Assembly (NCBI GenBank): GCA_944385415.1
Contig: CALWXC010000002.1
Coordinates: 1-64,000, forward strand
Source of the DNA: an uncultured Oscillospiraceae bacterium
Lineage (GTDB): Bacteria; Bacillota; Clostridia; Oscillospirales; Oscillospiraceae
Length of the DNA stretch: 64,000 nucleotides
Direction: 5' to 3'
Positions 31,310 to 39,435 of the stretch are shown in pieces. The position numbers and the translations under genes were made by a program. How positions within the stretch are numbered: position 1 is the stretch's first letter; each line of letters starts with the position of its first letter. The notes beneath the pieces were generated by a model. That model had not been told where the DNA came from. It ran no database searches and saw only the letters and a list, made by a program, of their open reading frames with translations.

Positions 31310-32053
31310 TCATTCCTCCTTTGGAGCGTGTAAAAGATCGCGGTACAGGCAGAAAACCACATAGGCCAGAGCCTTGCCGGTGCGGAGCACGTCGCCCCGC
31401 TTCCGTGCCTTGGCCAGCTGGGAAAGCCCTTTTTCCCGATGGGTGGTGTGACGGCGCAGGACCGGACGGCACCGGCCTGCGGCAATGGCTTCCTGGAGAG
31501 CTGACAGGGTTTTTTTCGGGCAATCCACCTCGGTATAACCGTTGCCCACCTCCTGGAATCCGTGGCTGTCGCTGCCGCCGACGGCAGGCAAATGGTGGTC
31601 CATGGCCCATTGGCGGGCCTTAGCGTTGGCGTCGGAAACCTTGAAGTTGGCCCGGGCGTTGACGCCCTCCACGGCGTCCAGTCCCGGCGGCAGCCGGGAG
31701 CCGTCCACGCCTGGTTTCTGAAAGGGGTGGGCCGCCACGGCCAGCCCACCGCAGCGGTGAATCTCCGCCACGGCGGCTTGTCCCGTGGGACGGCCATCTT
31801 TGCAAAGGGTATCAAACGCAACGGGCCGGTCCAGAAACAGGCCGGTGATGTGACCCACTTGGGTGGAAATCTCACAGGCGGGAATCAGCAGTACGCCCTC
31901 CAGTTCCGGCGGCAGCGGCGTACACTGGTCATGGTCCGTAATGGCCATGGCGTCCAGCCCCGCCTGTTTGGCGGCGGCAGCCATGCGCTCCAGGCTGTGG
32001 CGGCCATCGATGCTGCGGTCTGTATGGATATGAAGATCAACGCGCAACGTCAT
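31310..32053 (-). CDS. PHP-domain metal-dependent hydrolase
   Basis: 247 residues. PHP motifs: HIHTDRSIDG (metal His), AITDHDQ, PACEIST, AAHPFQ and GGSDSHGFQEVGNGYTE. Stand-alone PHP proteins hydrolyse phosphoesters such as histidinol phosphate or 3',5'-nucleotide ends. The C-terminus (about 200-247) is basic and Arg/Lys-rich. It lies between the ATP-grasp gene (3 bp gap) and the deacetylase gene (4 bp gap), so one operon is certain by spacing. The substrate is unknown. Confidence 0.88.
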   Translation of the reverse strand: MTLRVDLHIHTDRSIDGRHSLERMAAAAKQAGLDAMAITDHDQCTPLPPELEGVLLIPACEISTQVGHITGLFLDRPVAFDTLCKDGRPTGQAAVAEIHRCGGLAVAAHPFQKPGVDGSRLPPGLDAVEGVNARANFKVSDANAKARQWAMDHHLPAVGGSDSHGFQEVGNGYTEVDCPKKTLSALQEAIAAGRCRPVLRRHTTHREKGLSQLAKARKRGDVLRTGKALAYVVFCLYRDLLHAPKEE

Positions 32054-32056
32054 CGG

Positions 32057-33226
32057 TTACCTCCGCAGCAGGGACCGGTAATAGAGCAGGCCCGGCTTCA
32101 CATCGCCCCACTCCCACAGACCGTCTTTGACAGCAGGACGCAGCAGATCGCCCACGGTACCCAACGCCCGGCCCCACTGGCCCCGTTTGGCGTAGCCCAC
32201 GGCGCTGCACAGATCTGACGCCGTAAAGTGCATCCGGCAGGGCTGGGGCTTGGGGACGGGGGGCAGCGGCAGGGGCTTGTCCGGATTGCCCTCGTTGTGG
32301 GCCAGAATGGCCCACAACAAACTCATGCGGCTGCCGCTGCGGCGCGTCAGGGGATAGGTGCCCCAGATCCGGGGATTGATTTCCAACAGATGGGGCTTAC
32401 CGTCGCCGTCTTCCTTGAATTCAAACATGGCAAGGCCCGTATACTGGGTGGCTTTCACCATGGCGGCGGCCATGTCCACCAGCTGGGGGGCGTCGATGCA
32501 GTCGCAGCAGGCCGACGGGCCGCCGCTGACCGGGTATTCCCGGACCCGGCGGTGACACACGGCGGTGACCACGTTCCCGTGATCGGCCAGAACCGAACAG
32601 CCCAAGGCTCCGCCGGGCAGGTACGTCTGCACTAGAGGCGGCTCTCCGGCCAACTGCCGGAACCGCTCATACAAGGGCACAAAAGCCGTCATATCTCGGG
32701 CAATGGCATAACGCTGGGACGCCGACAAGCCCAGCTTTTCCCCGCACAGGGGCTTGACCACCACCGGATAGGGCAGACGGGCGGCAAAGGTGGTGACGGC
32801 TTCCCCTTCCCGCTGCACATGGGCGGCGGGCACAGGCAGCCCCAGGGATTGGGCCAGCTCCGCCACTTTGGCTTTACTGTTGAAATCGTCCAGCTGCTGG
32901 GCTGTGGGAATCCACAGGCCACAGACGGCGGCGAACCGCTGCCGCGTCTCCGGCTGGGCCAGCGTGTTCAGCGTATCGGCGCCCACAGGCAGCAGGGCAG
33001 GCTTTTCACTGTCTGCCGCTGTGGTCTGCTCACACAGGTGATACAGGCTGTCCAGCCAGGTTTCAGCGGGCAGCGTCACCGTCTCGTCAGCGGCGGTGCT
33101 GGAAAACCCCAGAGGGGCGGGAATGCCTTCCCGTTCGCAGCAGATCAGTCGGTGCCCGGCTTCGTGGAGGTCCCGCAGCACAGCCAGGGACATGCGGTAA
33201 TGGACGTCGGTGACAATGACGGTCAT
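32057..33226 (-). CDS. ATP-grasp ligase-like protein
   Basis: 389 residues from the ATG at 33226 (AAGGAGA upstream). The N-terminal Rossmann-like lobe is about 1-95 (TVIVTDVHYRMSLAVLRDLHEAGH). The ATP-grasp core is about 100-310: PYPVVVKPLCGEKLG (ATP Lys), MFEFKEDGDGKPHLLEINPRIWG (metal Glu and Asn). Such enzymes join a carboxylate to an amine or thiol through an acyl phosphate, as in carbamoyl-phosphate synthase and D-Ala ligases. First gene of the cluster with PHP and NodB-type proteins. Substrate not deducible. Confidence 0.85.
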   Translation of the reverse strand: MTVIVTDVHYRMSLAVLRDLHEAGHRLICCEREGIPAPLGFSSTAADETVTLPAETWLDSLYHLCEQTTAADSEKPALLPVGADTLNTLAQPETRQRFAAVCGLWIPTAQQLDDFNSKAKVAELAQSLGLPVPAAHVQREGEAVTTFAARLPYPVVVKPLCGEKLGLSASQRYAIARDMTAFVPLYERFRQLAGEPPLVQTYLPGGALGCSVLADHGNVVTAVCHRRVREYPVSGGPSACCDCIDAPQLVDMAAAMVKATQYTGLAMFEFKEDGDGKPHLLEINPRIWGTYPLTRRSGSRMSLLWAILAHNEGNPDKPLPLPPVPKPQPCRMHFTASDLCSAVGYAKRGQWGRALGTVGDLLRPAVKDGLWEWGDVKPGLLYYRSLLRR

Positions 33227-33244
33227 GGGACCATCTCCTTTCGC

Positions 33245-33290
33245 GGAAAAATGCCGCACTCCGCACAGGGAAGACCCGGTGCGGAGCGGC
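33245..33290 (-). terminator. Terminator after ftsH
   Basis: On the minus strand, GCCGCTCCGCAC pairs with GTGCGGAGTGCGGC with one bulge, followed by ATTTTT. It separates the housekeeping block from the ATP-grasp cluster. Confidence 0.75.
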
Positions 33291-33296
33291 AGACAA

Positions 33297-35279
33297 TCAT
33301 TCAGGGGTGGATGCGTCCCCGTCCGGAGACGGCTCCGCCTCCACGACAGGGGGTTCCGGTTCCGCCGGGGCTGTCTCGCCAACGGGAGCCGGTTCCAGCC
33401 GGTCTTCCTCGGCGGCAAAGGTAAAGCCGCTGTCCTTTTCGGGGATGGGACGGTCCTCCATAAGGGCCTCGAATTGGGCGCGGCTCATGGTGTCGTGTTC
33501 CAACAGGAAGTCGGCCACAGCCAGCAGTTTGCCCTCTTCGGCCTTGAGAATCTCCGTGCAGTGGGCATAGGCCTTGTGCATGACGGCGGTAATTTCCTCG
33601 TCAATCTCACCGGCGGTGCGCTCGGAGTAGCTGCGCTGCTTCTCATAGTCACGGCCCACGAAAATTTCGTTGCCGTCGGCAAAGGAGACCGCGCCCAGGC
33701 GGCCGCTCATGCCGTAGCGGGCCACCATATCCCGGGCCATGGCCGTGGCCCGCTGGAGATCGTTGGACGCGCCGGTGGAGATGTCGTCCAGGTACAGCTC
33801 CTCGGCCACGCGGCCGCCCAGGAACGACACAATATCCTCGTACATCTCGTTACGGGAGGCGTAGCTGCGGTCCTCCCGGGGCAGACTGATGGTCATGCCG
33901 CCGGCGCCGCCGCGGGGGATAATGGTGATCTGATGGACCGGGTCCGCCGTGGGCAGACGGTACATGGCCACGGCGTGGCCTGCCTCGTGGACGGCGGTAA
34001 GCCGCCGCTCCTGCTCGCTGATGACGCGGCTGCGCTTTTCGGGACCGGCGATGACCTTCATCATGGCCTCTTCCAAATCGGGCATAATGATGACCTTCCG
34101 GTTTTTCCGGGCGGCCAGCAGCGCCGCTTCATTGAGGAGGTTGGCCAGATCCGCGCCGGTGAATCCGGAGGTGGCGCGGGAGATCACGCCCAGGTCCACC
34201 GTATCGGCCAGGGGCTTATCCTTGGCATGGACTTTCAGAATGGCTTCACGGCCATGGGCATCGGGTGCGCCCACATAAATCTGCCGGTCAAAACGGCCGG
34301 GACGCAGCAATGCCGGGTCCAGAATGTCCTGCCGGTTGGTGGCCGCCATGACAATGACGCCCTCATTTTTGCCGAAGCCGTCCATTTCCACCAGCAGCTG
34401 GTTCAGGGTCTGTTCCCGCTCGTCGTGACCGCCGCCCATGCCCGCGCCTCTGCGGCGGCCGACGGCGTCGATTTCGTCGATGAAGATAATGGACGGGGCC
34501 AGCTTTTTGGCCTGATCGAACAAATCCCGGACACGGCTGGCGCCGACGCCCACATACAGCTCTACAAAGTCGGAGCCGGAGATGGACAAAAACTGAACGT
34601 TGGCCTCACCGGCCACGGCCCGGGCCAGCAGCGTTTTACCGGTGCCGGGAGGGCCCACCAGCAGCACGCCCTTGGGAATGCGGGCGCCCAGGGCGGAAAA
34701 GCGCTTGGGGTCCTTGAGGAATTCCACCAGCTCCTGAAGCTCGGCCTTTTCCTCGTCGGCGCCGGCCACATCGTCAAAGGTGACCGGGGCGTTCTTATCG
34801 GTGCCGATGCGGGTGTTGGCCCGGCCAAAACGGGCCATACCGCCGCCACCGCCGCCGTTGGCCCTGTTCATCATAAAGAACCAGACCACGATAAACAAAA
34901 TGCCCAGCAGCAGATACGGCAGGATGGTGACGATCCACGGCAGCTCCGTGGCAGGCTCATACTGGTAAGCCAGCAGGATGCCGTCGGCCTGCTGCTGCCA
35001 GATCAAATCGCCCAGATCGTTGTAGAAAATGCTGAGACTGCCCAACTCATGCTGGACCTTTTCACTGCCTTCATAGGGCTGGTACAGCTGCATGGTGAGC
35101 ACCCCGTCCTGAATGGTAAAGGACTGGACCTGTTCCTCCTCAAAGAGGGCCACCACCTCGGAGTAGTTTTTGATTTCCGGTGGACCGGGGGGCTGGAGCA
35201 GGGTGGACAGGGAGGCAAAGAAGATGACCAGAATCAGGGCGTAGAACAGAAACGCCACCGGCTTGAACTGTCTTTTCAA
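33297..35279 (-). CDS. ftsH: ATP-dependent zinc metalloprotease FtsH
   Basis: 660 residues. TM1 is about 10-30 and TM2 about 118-140, with an extracytoplasmic domain between. The AAA domain has Walker [10 protein letters not shown] (about 207-215), Walker [15 protein letters not shown] and the second region of homology [19 protein letters not shown]. The protease has the HEAGH zinc site (about 430). The C-terminal tail is acidic and Pro-rich. It degrades membrane and regulatory proteins. Last gene of the hpt-tilS-dnaB block. Confidence 0.97.
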   Translation of the reverse strand: MKRQFKPVAFLFYALILVIFFASLSTLLQPPGPPEIKNYSEVVALFEEEQVQSFTIQDGVLTMQLYQPYEGSEKVQHELGSLSIFYNDLGDLIWQQQADGILLAYQYEPATELPWIVTILPYLLLGILFIVVWFFMMNRANGGGGGGMARFGRANTRIGTDKNAPVTFDDVAGADEEKAELQELVEFLKDPKRFSALGARIPKGVLLVGPPGTGKTLLARAVAGEANVQFLSISGSDFVELYVGVGASRVRDLFDQAKKLAPSIIFIDEIDAVGRRRGAGMGGGHDEREQTLNQLLVEMDGFGKNEGVIVMAATNRQDILDPALLRPGRFDRQIYVGAPDAHGREAILKVHAKDKPLADTVDLGVISRATSGFTGADLANLLNEAALLAARKNRKVIIMPDLEEAMMKVIAGPEKRSRVISEQERRLTAVHEAGHAVAMYRLPTADPVHQITIIPRGGAGGMTISLPREDRSYASRNEMYEDIVSFLGGRVAEELYLDDISTGASNDLQRATAMARDMVARYGMSGRLGAVSFADGNEIFVGRDYEKQRSYSERTAGEIDEEITAVMHKAYAHCTEILKAEEGKLLAVADFLLEHDTMSRAQFEALMEDRPIPEKDSGFTFAAEEDRLEPAPVGETAPAEPEPPVVEAEPSPDGDASTPE

Positions 35280-35312
35280 TGTGTTTTCTCCTTGTGATCG
35301 AACAAAATGGCA

Positions 35313-35870
35313 TTAGTCCTCGTAGACCGAGGGCTTCAGCACGCCCACATAGGGCAGATTGCGGTAATAGTCGTCGTAATCCAGACCGTAGCCCACCACA
35401 AAGGCATTGGGGATGGTGAACGCCACATAATCGGCATTGAGATCCACCGTACGGCCCGCGGGCTTGTCGAGGAAGGTGCAGATTTTCAGAGAAGCGGGAC
35501 CTCGCTGCCGCAGCAGGTCGCAGACGTAGGACAGCGTCCGGCCGGAATCGAGAATATCCTCCAGAATGACCACATGGCGGCCTGCAATGTCGTGATCGAT
35601 GTCCTTGCGGAAGGTCAGCTTGCCCGTGGACTGGGTGCCACCCTCAAAGGAGGTCACCGACATGAAATCCCATTGGCAGGGAATGGGAATGCAGCGGGCC
35701 ATTTCCGCGAAAAAGGGGACGACACCTTTGAGAACACCCACAAAAATGGGCTTTTTTCCGGCGTAGTCGCGGCTCAGCTCCTGGCCCAGCTCCACCAGGC
35801 GGGTATGGATTTCCGCTTCCGACACGAGCACGCGCTCGATGTCCTGGGACATGTCAAAGGGATGGATCAT
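35313..35870 (-). CDS. hpt: Hypoxanthine phosphoribosyltransferase
   Basis: 185 residues, the usual size. PRPP-binding block VVILEDILDSGRTLSYV, an early FVGVLKGVVPFFAEMAR, and a C-terminal FVVGYGLDYDDYYRNLPYVG. It salvages hypoxanthine or guanine. The ATG at 35870 overlaps the tilS stop by 4 bp (ATGA), a conserved pairing in Firmicutes. ftsH starts 33 bp after it. Confidence 0.96.
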   Translation of the reverse strand: MIHPFDMSQDIERVLVSEAEIHTRLVELGQELSRDYAGKKPIFVGVLKGVVPFFAEMARCIPIPCQWDFMSVTSFEGGTQSTGKLTFRKDIDHDIAGRHVVILEDILDSGRTLSYVCDLLRQRGPASLKICTFLDKPAGRTVDLNADYVAFTIPNAFVVGYGLDYDDYYRNLPYVGVLKPSVYED

Positions 35871-37177
35871 AGTATCTGCACCTCTCCTTCTTTTGTATAC
35901 AGGTTGATGGTGTAACAGCGCTGGCCCAGCCGGGGCAGAAAGGCCGGGTCCGCGCCCACGCCCCATACGGCGGCAATGCGACCATTCACTTCCAGAACGG
36001 GGACGCCGTCGCGCAGGGGGGCGGGAATTTTTTTATCAATGAGCAGGGCTTTGACCGATTTGGTACCGCCGGAACGGTGCAGCCGGTCGCCGCTGCGGCG
36101 GCTTCGCACCAGGGGCGGCGTATTCAGCACCAGATGGAGCCCCGGACCGGGGACATACGGGTGGGGACCGTCACAGCGGAGGGTCCGGCCATCGGGAAGG
36201 AGCAGAGCGCCGCCCAGGGGCAGCGGTGCCGGTTCCAACGGAACCGACACCGGAACCGCCGTACAGAGCAGACCATACTGCCGCCGCAGCGTCACTCCCG
36301 GCAAATCGAGAGATGACGACGGCCCGGCGGTCAGCAGGGCTTCCGCTGCTTCCAGATGGCGCAGAGACAAGTCCTTTGCGCCGCTTTCTTCCAACACCTG
36401 CCGCAACGCCCGCAGCCGTAGAGGACGGGGAGCTTCCACCAGAGGAGCAACCTGCCAGCCCCCGGCAGCGGCGGCGGTCTTCAACAGCCTATGCGCCAGG
36501 TCCTCCAGCAATGCTTCATCCTCCCGCAGCAGCAGGGAAGTGGACAAGGCTGCACGGCTCACCGCTGGGTTTTCCCGGTACAGGGCCGGAATGACGTCCA
36601 GCCGCAGCCGGTTGCGGCCGCAGAGGGGCGCGGCGTTGGTGCCGTCCTCCACATGGGGCAGATGGTGCGACGTTAAGTAATCGAGAATCTCCTGCCGGTT
36701 GACGCACAGCAGGGGACGGATGATGTTGTCCCGCCGGGGCGGAATGCCGCCCAGTCCCCGCAAGGCGCTGCCCCGGGTTAAATGGAGCAGCAGCGTCTCC
36801 AAATTGTCGTCGCCGTGGTGGGCGGTGGCAATGGTTTCCGACGAACCGAAAAAATCATAGCGGGCGTTCCGGGCCGCCGTCTCCACACCGGTTCCCCACA
36901 GCTGCGCCAGAGCCGATACGTCGGCTCCGCCGCAGCGGAGGGGCACGTTCCAGGCTGCACACAGGTCCCGGCAAAAGGCCTCGTCCCGGTCCGATTCTGC
37001 CCCCCGCAGATGGTGGTTGAAATGGGCGGCGGAGACGGTGAGGGAAAGGGGCAGGTGCAGCAGCACATGCAGCAATGCCACCGAGTCGGCTCCGCCGGAC
37101 AGGGCCACGGTGACGGTATCGCCGGGGGACAGAAGCTGCTGGGTCCGGCACCAGTTCCATACCTTATCCGTCAGCAT
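35867..37177 (-). CDS. tilS: tRNA(Ile)-lysidine synthetase
   Basis: 436 residues. PP-loop VALSGGADSVALLHVL near residue 24, then FNHHLRGAESDRDEAFCRDLC, TAHHGDDNLETLL and RPLLCVNRQEI. The C-terminal TilS substrate-binding domains follow to the end. It converts C34 of tRNA-Ile(CAU) to lysidine using ATP. Overlaps dnaB by 14 bp upstream and hpt by 4 bp downstream. Confidence 0.95.
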   Translation of the reverse strand: MLTDKVWNWCRTQQLLSPGDTVTVALSGGADSVALLHVLLHLPLSLTVSAAHFNHHLRGAESDRDEAFCRDLCAAWNVPLRCGGADVSALAQLWGTGVETAARNARYDFFGSSETIATAHHGDDNLETLLLHLTRGSALRGLGGIPPRRDNIIRPLLCVNRQEILDYLTSHHLPHVEDGTNAAPLCGRNRLRLDVIPALYRENPAVSRAALSTSLLLREDEALLEDLAHRLLKTAAAAGGWQVAPLVEAPRPLRLRALRQVLEESGAKDLSLRHLEAAEALLTAGPSSSLDLPGVTLRRQYGLLCTAVPVSVPLEPAPLPLGGALLLPDGRTLRCDGPHPYVPGPGLHLVLNTPPLVRSRRSGDRLHRSGGTKSVKALLIDKKIPAPLRDGVPVLEVNGRIAAVWGVGADPAFLPRLGQRCYTINLYTKEGEVQIL

Positions 37178-38510
37178 GTTTCCACTCCCGGTCGGCAAAA
37201 GAGGTGTACTGGGGCAGCCATTGGAGCTTGACGGTGCCGGTTTCACCGTGGCGGTTCTTGGCCACGATGCACTCGGCCACGTTTTTCTCCTCGGAATTTT
37301 CGTTGTAATAGTCGTCGCGGTACAGGAACAGGACTTCGTCGGCGTCCTGTTCGATGGCGCCGGATTCACGGAGGTCCGACAGCATGGGCCGCTTGTCGGC
37401 GCGGCTTTCGTTGGCGCGGGACAGCTGGCTCAGACAGATAACGGGGACGTTCAATTCCTTGGCCATGATCTTCAGGGCGCGGGAGATTTCCGACACAATC
37501 TGTACGCGGTTGTCGCTGGGCCGCTGAGGACCGCCGGCGGAGGTCATCAACTGCAAGTAGTCGATCAGCACCAGACCCAGGTTGTCAATGCGGCGGCATT
37601 TGGCGTTCATCTCCGCCACGGTGATGGAGGGGTTGTCGTCCACGCGGATGTCCGTCTGGCTCAATGCCGTGGCGGCAATGCCCAGCTTGGTCCACTCCTC
37701 GTCGGACAGCTGACCCGTTACCAGACTTTGGTTATCCACAAAGCTCTCCGTGGCCATCAGACGCATGACCAGCTGTTCCCGGGACATTTCCAGGGAGAAA
37801 AAGGCCACGGTGCGGTCGGAATACTTTTTCGCCACGTTGAGGGCGATGTTCAGCGCAATGGAGGTTTTACCCATACCGGGACGGGCAGCAATCAGCAGCA
37901 GGTCCGTCTTGTTGAGACCGTTGATCTTCTTGTCCAGGTCCCGGAAGCCCGTGGAAAGGCCCGGAATGTCGCTGCCGGACAACGCCAGCTCGTTGAGCCG
38001 GTCATAGACTTTCAAAAGAACGGTACCGATGTGCTCCAGGCTTTCGCTGCCCCGGCCTTTCCGCAAGGCGAAAATCTTCTTTTCGGCGGCTTCCAGAATG
38101 TCCTGGGCCGTGCCCACGCCGTCATAGACGGTCTGGGTGATCTCGCTGGCGGCGGTGGCTACATTGCGCAGCAGCGCCTTGTCCCGGACAATTTCCGCGT
38201 ACTGCATGACGTTGGCAGCCGTGGGGGTGATCTCCATCAGCTGCATGATGTAGGGGACCGACGTTTTTTCGTCATAGACGCCCCGCTCTTTCAGCTTGTC
38301 CAGCACCGTCACCGGGTCGATGACCTGGGAGAAGTTAAACATGGAGTAGATGGTCTCAAAAATGACCCGGTTCTGCTCCTGATAAAAGTCCTCGGGCCGC
38401 AGCGCGCCGATGACCTCGGCCACACAGCGGCTGTCAATTAAAATGGAGCCCAATACGGCCTGCTCCGCTTCCAGGGAATGGGGCATCTGCCGCCCTAACA
38501 GTTCATCCAT
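37164..38510 (-). CDS. dnaB: Replicative DNA helicase DnaB
   Basis: 448 residues. The N-terminal domain (about 1-150: MPHSLEAEQAVLGSIL) and linker precede the RecA-type ATPase: Walker A ARPGMGKTSIALNIA (about 205), FSLEMSREQLVMRLM, SDLRESGAIEQDADEVLFLYRDDYY. It is the ring helicase of the replication fork. 24 bp after rplI. Its loader may be the DnaI/DnaC-type gene at the right edge of the window. Confidence 0.97.
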   Translation of the reverse strand: MDELLGRQMPHSLEAEQAVLGSILIDSRCVAEVIGALRPEDFYQEQNRVIFETIYSMFNFSQVIDPVTVLDKLKERGVYDEKTSVPYIMQLMEITPTAANVMQYAEIVRDKALLRNVATAASEITQTVYDGVGTAQDILEAAEKKIFALRKGRGSESLEHIGTVLLKVYDRLNELALSGSDIPGLSTGFRDLDKKINGLNKTDLLLIAARPGMGKTSIALNIALNVAKKYSDRTVAFFSLEMSREQLVMRLMATESFVDNQSLVTGQLSDEEWTKLGIAATALSQTDIRVDDNPSITVAEMNAKCRRIDNLGLVLIDYLQLMTSAGGPQRPSDNRVQIVSEISRALKIMAKELNVPVICLSQLSRANESRADKRPMLSDLRESGAIEQDADEVLFLYRDDYYNENSEEKNVAECIVAKNRHGETGTVKLQWLPQYTSFADREWKHADG

Positions 38511-38534
38511 ATTGGGACTCCTTTCCTTGTGGTT

Positions 38535-38978
38535 TTAGGCTTCCACCACCTTGGCCGTGATTTCGCCGGTGATCTCGTGGCCCAGCTTGCACTTCATGGT
38601 GTAGGTGCCGAAGGCCTTGATGGGCTCCTCCAGAACAATTTTCCGCTTGTCGATGGCAATGTTGTGCTGGGTCTTGAGGGCGTCGGAGACTTCGGCGGAG
38701 GTGACGGAGCCGAAGAGACGGCCGCTGCCGCCCTTGGCGGGCACGGTGACGATGATCTCCCGCAGCTTCTTGGAAATCTCCATGGCCTCGGCGCGCTCTT
38801 TGGCGGCCTTTTCAGCGGCGGCCTTGTCGTTCATGCGCATGGTGTTCAGGTTGTCGGCGTTGGCTTCCACCGCCAGCTTGCGGGGCAGGAGGAAGTTGCG
38901 GGCGTAACCGTCGGAGGCCTCAATGCACTGGCCCTTCTTGCCCTTGCCCTTGACGTCCTGTAAGAGAATGACTTTCAT
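38535..38978 (-). CDS. rplI: 50S ribosomal protein L9
   Basis: 147 residues. The N-domain MKVILLQDVKGKGKKGQCIEASDGYARNFLLPRKLA is the L9 signature, followed by the long helix and C-domain (LFGSVTSAEVSDALK). It binds 23S rRNA at the L1 stalk base. The ATG at 38978 has AGGAGT upstream; open codons above it are not L9. Between gdpP with the two small membrane genes and dnaB. Confidence 0.97.
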   Translation of the reverse strand: MKVILLQDVKGKGKKGQCIEASDGYARNFLLPRKLAVEANADNLNTMRMNDKAAAEKAAKERAEAMEISKKLREIIVTVPAKGGSGRLFGSVTSAEVSDALKTQHNIAIDKRKIVLEEPIKAFGTYTMKCKLGHEITGEITAKVVEA

Positions 38979-39030
38979 AGCTTGATACTCCTTATTTTCC
39001 GTAGTCCCGGAGGACAACTGTATTGGTACG

Positions 39031-39201
39031 TTATTGGTCCTGCCCGTTGGACAGCCCCGTGGCAATGCACAGAACCGCCGCCACCGGCAGGATGAAGAAT
39101 CCCAGCACACCGCCCAGCGTCAGGCCGCCGATGGCCAGGGAACAACCGGCTGCCGCCAGACACAAAAGGCCCGCCAGCATCCATTTCAGATTGGTTTTCA
39201 T
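39031..39201 (-). CDS. Small membrane protein, 56 aa (paralogue of its neighbour)
   Basis: 56 residues with a start like the upstream gene (MKTNLKWMLAGLLCLAAAGC against MNRDLKWMLLGIFLGVAAIW) and two hydrophobic stretches, the second being FFILPVAAVLCIATGL. It overlaps the 77-aa gene by 4 bp (39198-39201), so it is translationally coupled and likely a tandem duplicate. Function unknown. Confidence 0.7.
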   Translation of the reverse strand: MKTNLKWMLAGLLCLAAAGCSLAIGGLTLGGVLGFFILPVAAVLCIATGLSNGQDQ

Positions 39202-39431
39202 AATTTTTTGTCCGTCTCCTCGTTTTGAGATTCTGTGTGAGAAGAATCGTCCGGAGGGGGCTTGTCGCCCTCACCGAAGAAACCGGTGCCGAAGCAGATC
39301 ACCGCCACAAGGGGCAAAATATACCCTCCCACAATGGCAAACGGCGCGTTTCCCTGGCCCAACATCAGACACCAGATGGCAGCCACACCGAGGAAGATGC
39401 CCAAGAGCATCCATTTCAAATCACGGTTCAT
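39198..39431 (-). CDS. Small membrane protein, 77 aa
   Basis: 77 residues. Two hydrophobic segments (about 7-25 and 32-50, the second GGYILPLVAVICFGTGF) and a polar, acidic C-terminal tail. GAGGAGTGATG precedes the ATG at 39431, 4 bp after gdpP. It shares the LKWML start and IxPLVAVxC core with the 56-aa protein that follows. Not recognised as a named family. Confidence 0.75.
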   Translation of the reverse strand: MNRDLKWMLLGIFLGVAAIWCLMLGQGNAPFAIVGGYILPLVAVICFGTGFFGEGDKPPPDDSSHTESQNEETDKKL

Positions 39432-39435
39432 GCCA

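Noticed and set aside
31306..31875. N-terminal extension of the deacetylase frame beyond the ATG at 31305
   Set aside because: It is the out-of-frame shadow of the PHP gene, and GGAGGAAT lies right before 31305.
33210..35297. A 695-codon plus-strand frame opposite ftsH
   Set aside because: FtsH Walker and HEAGH motifs are on the minus strand; the plus frame has no domain.
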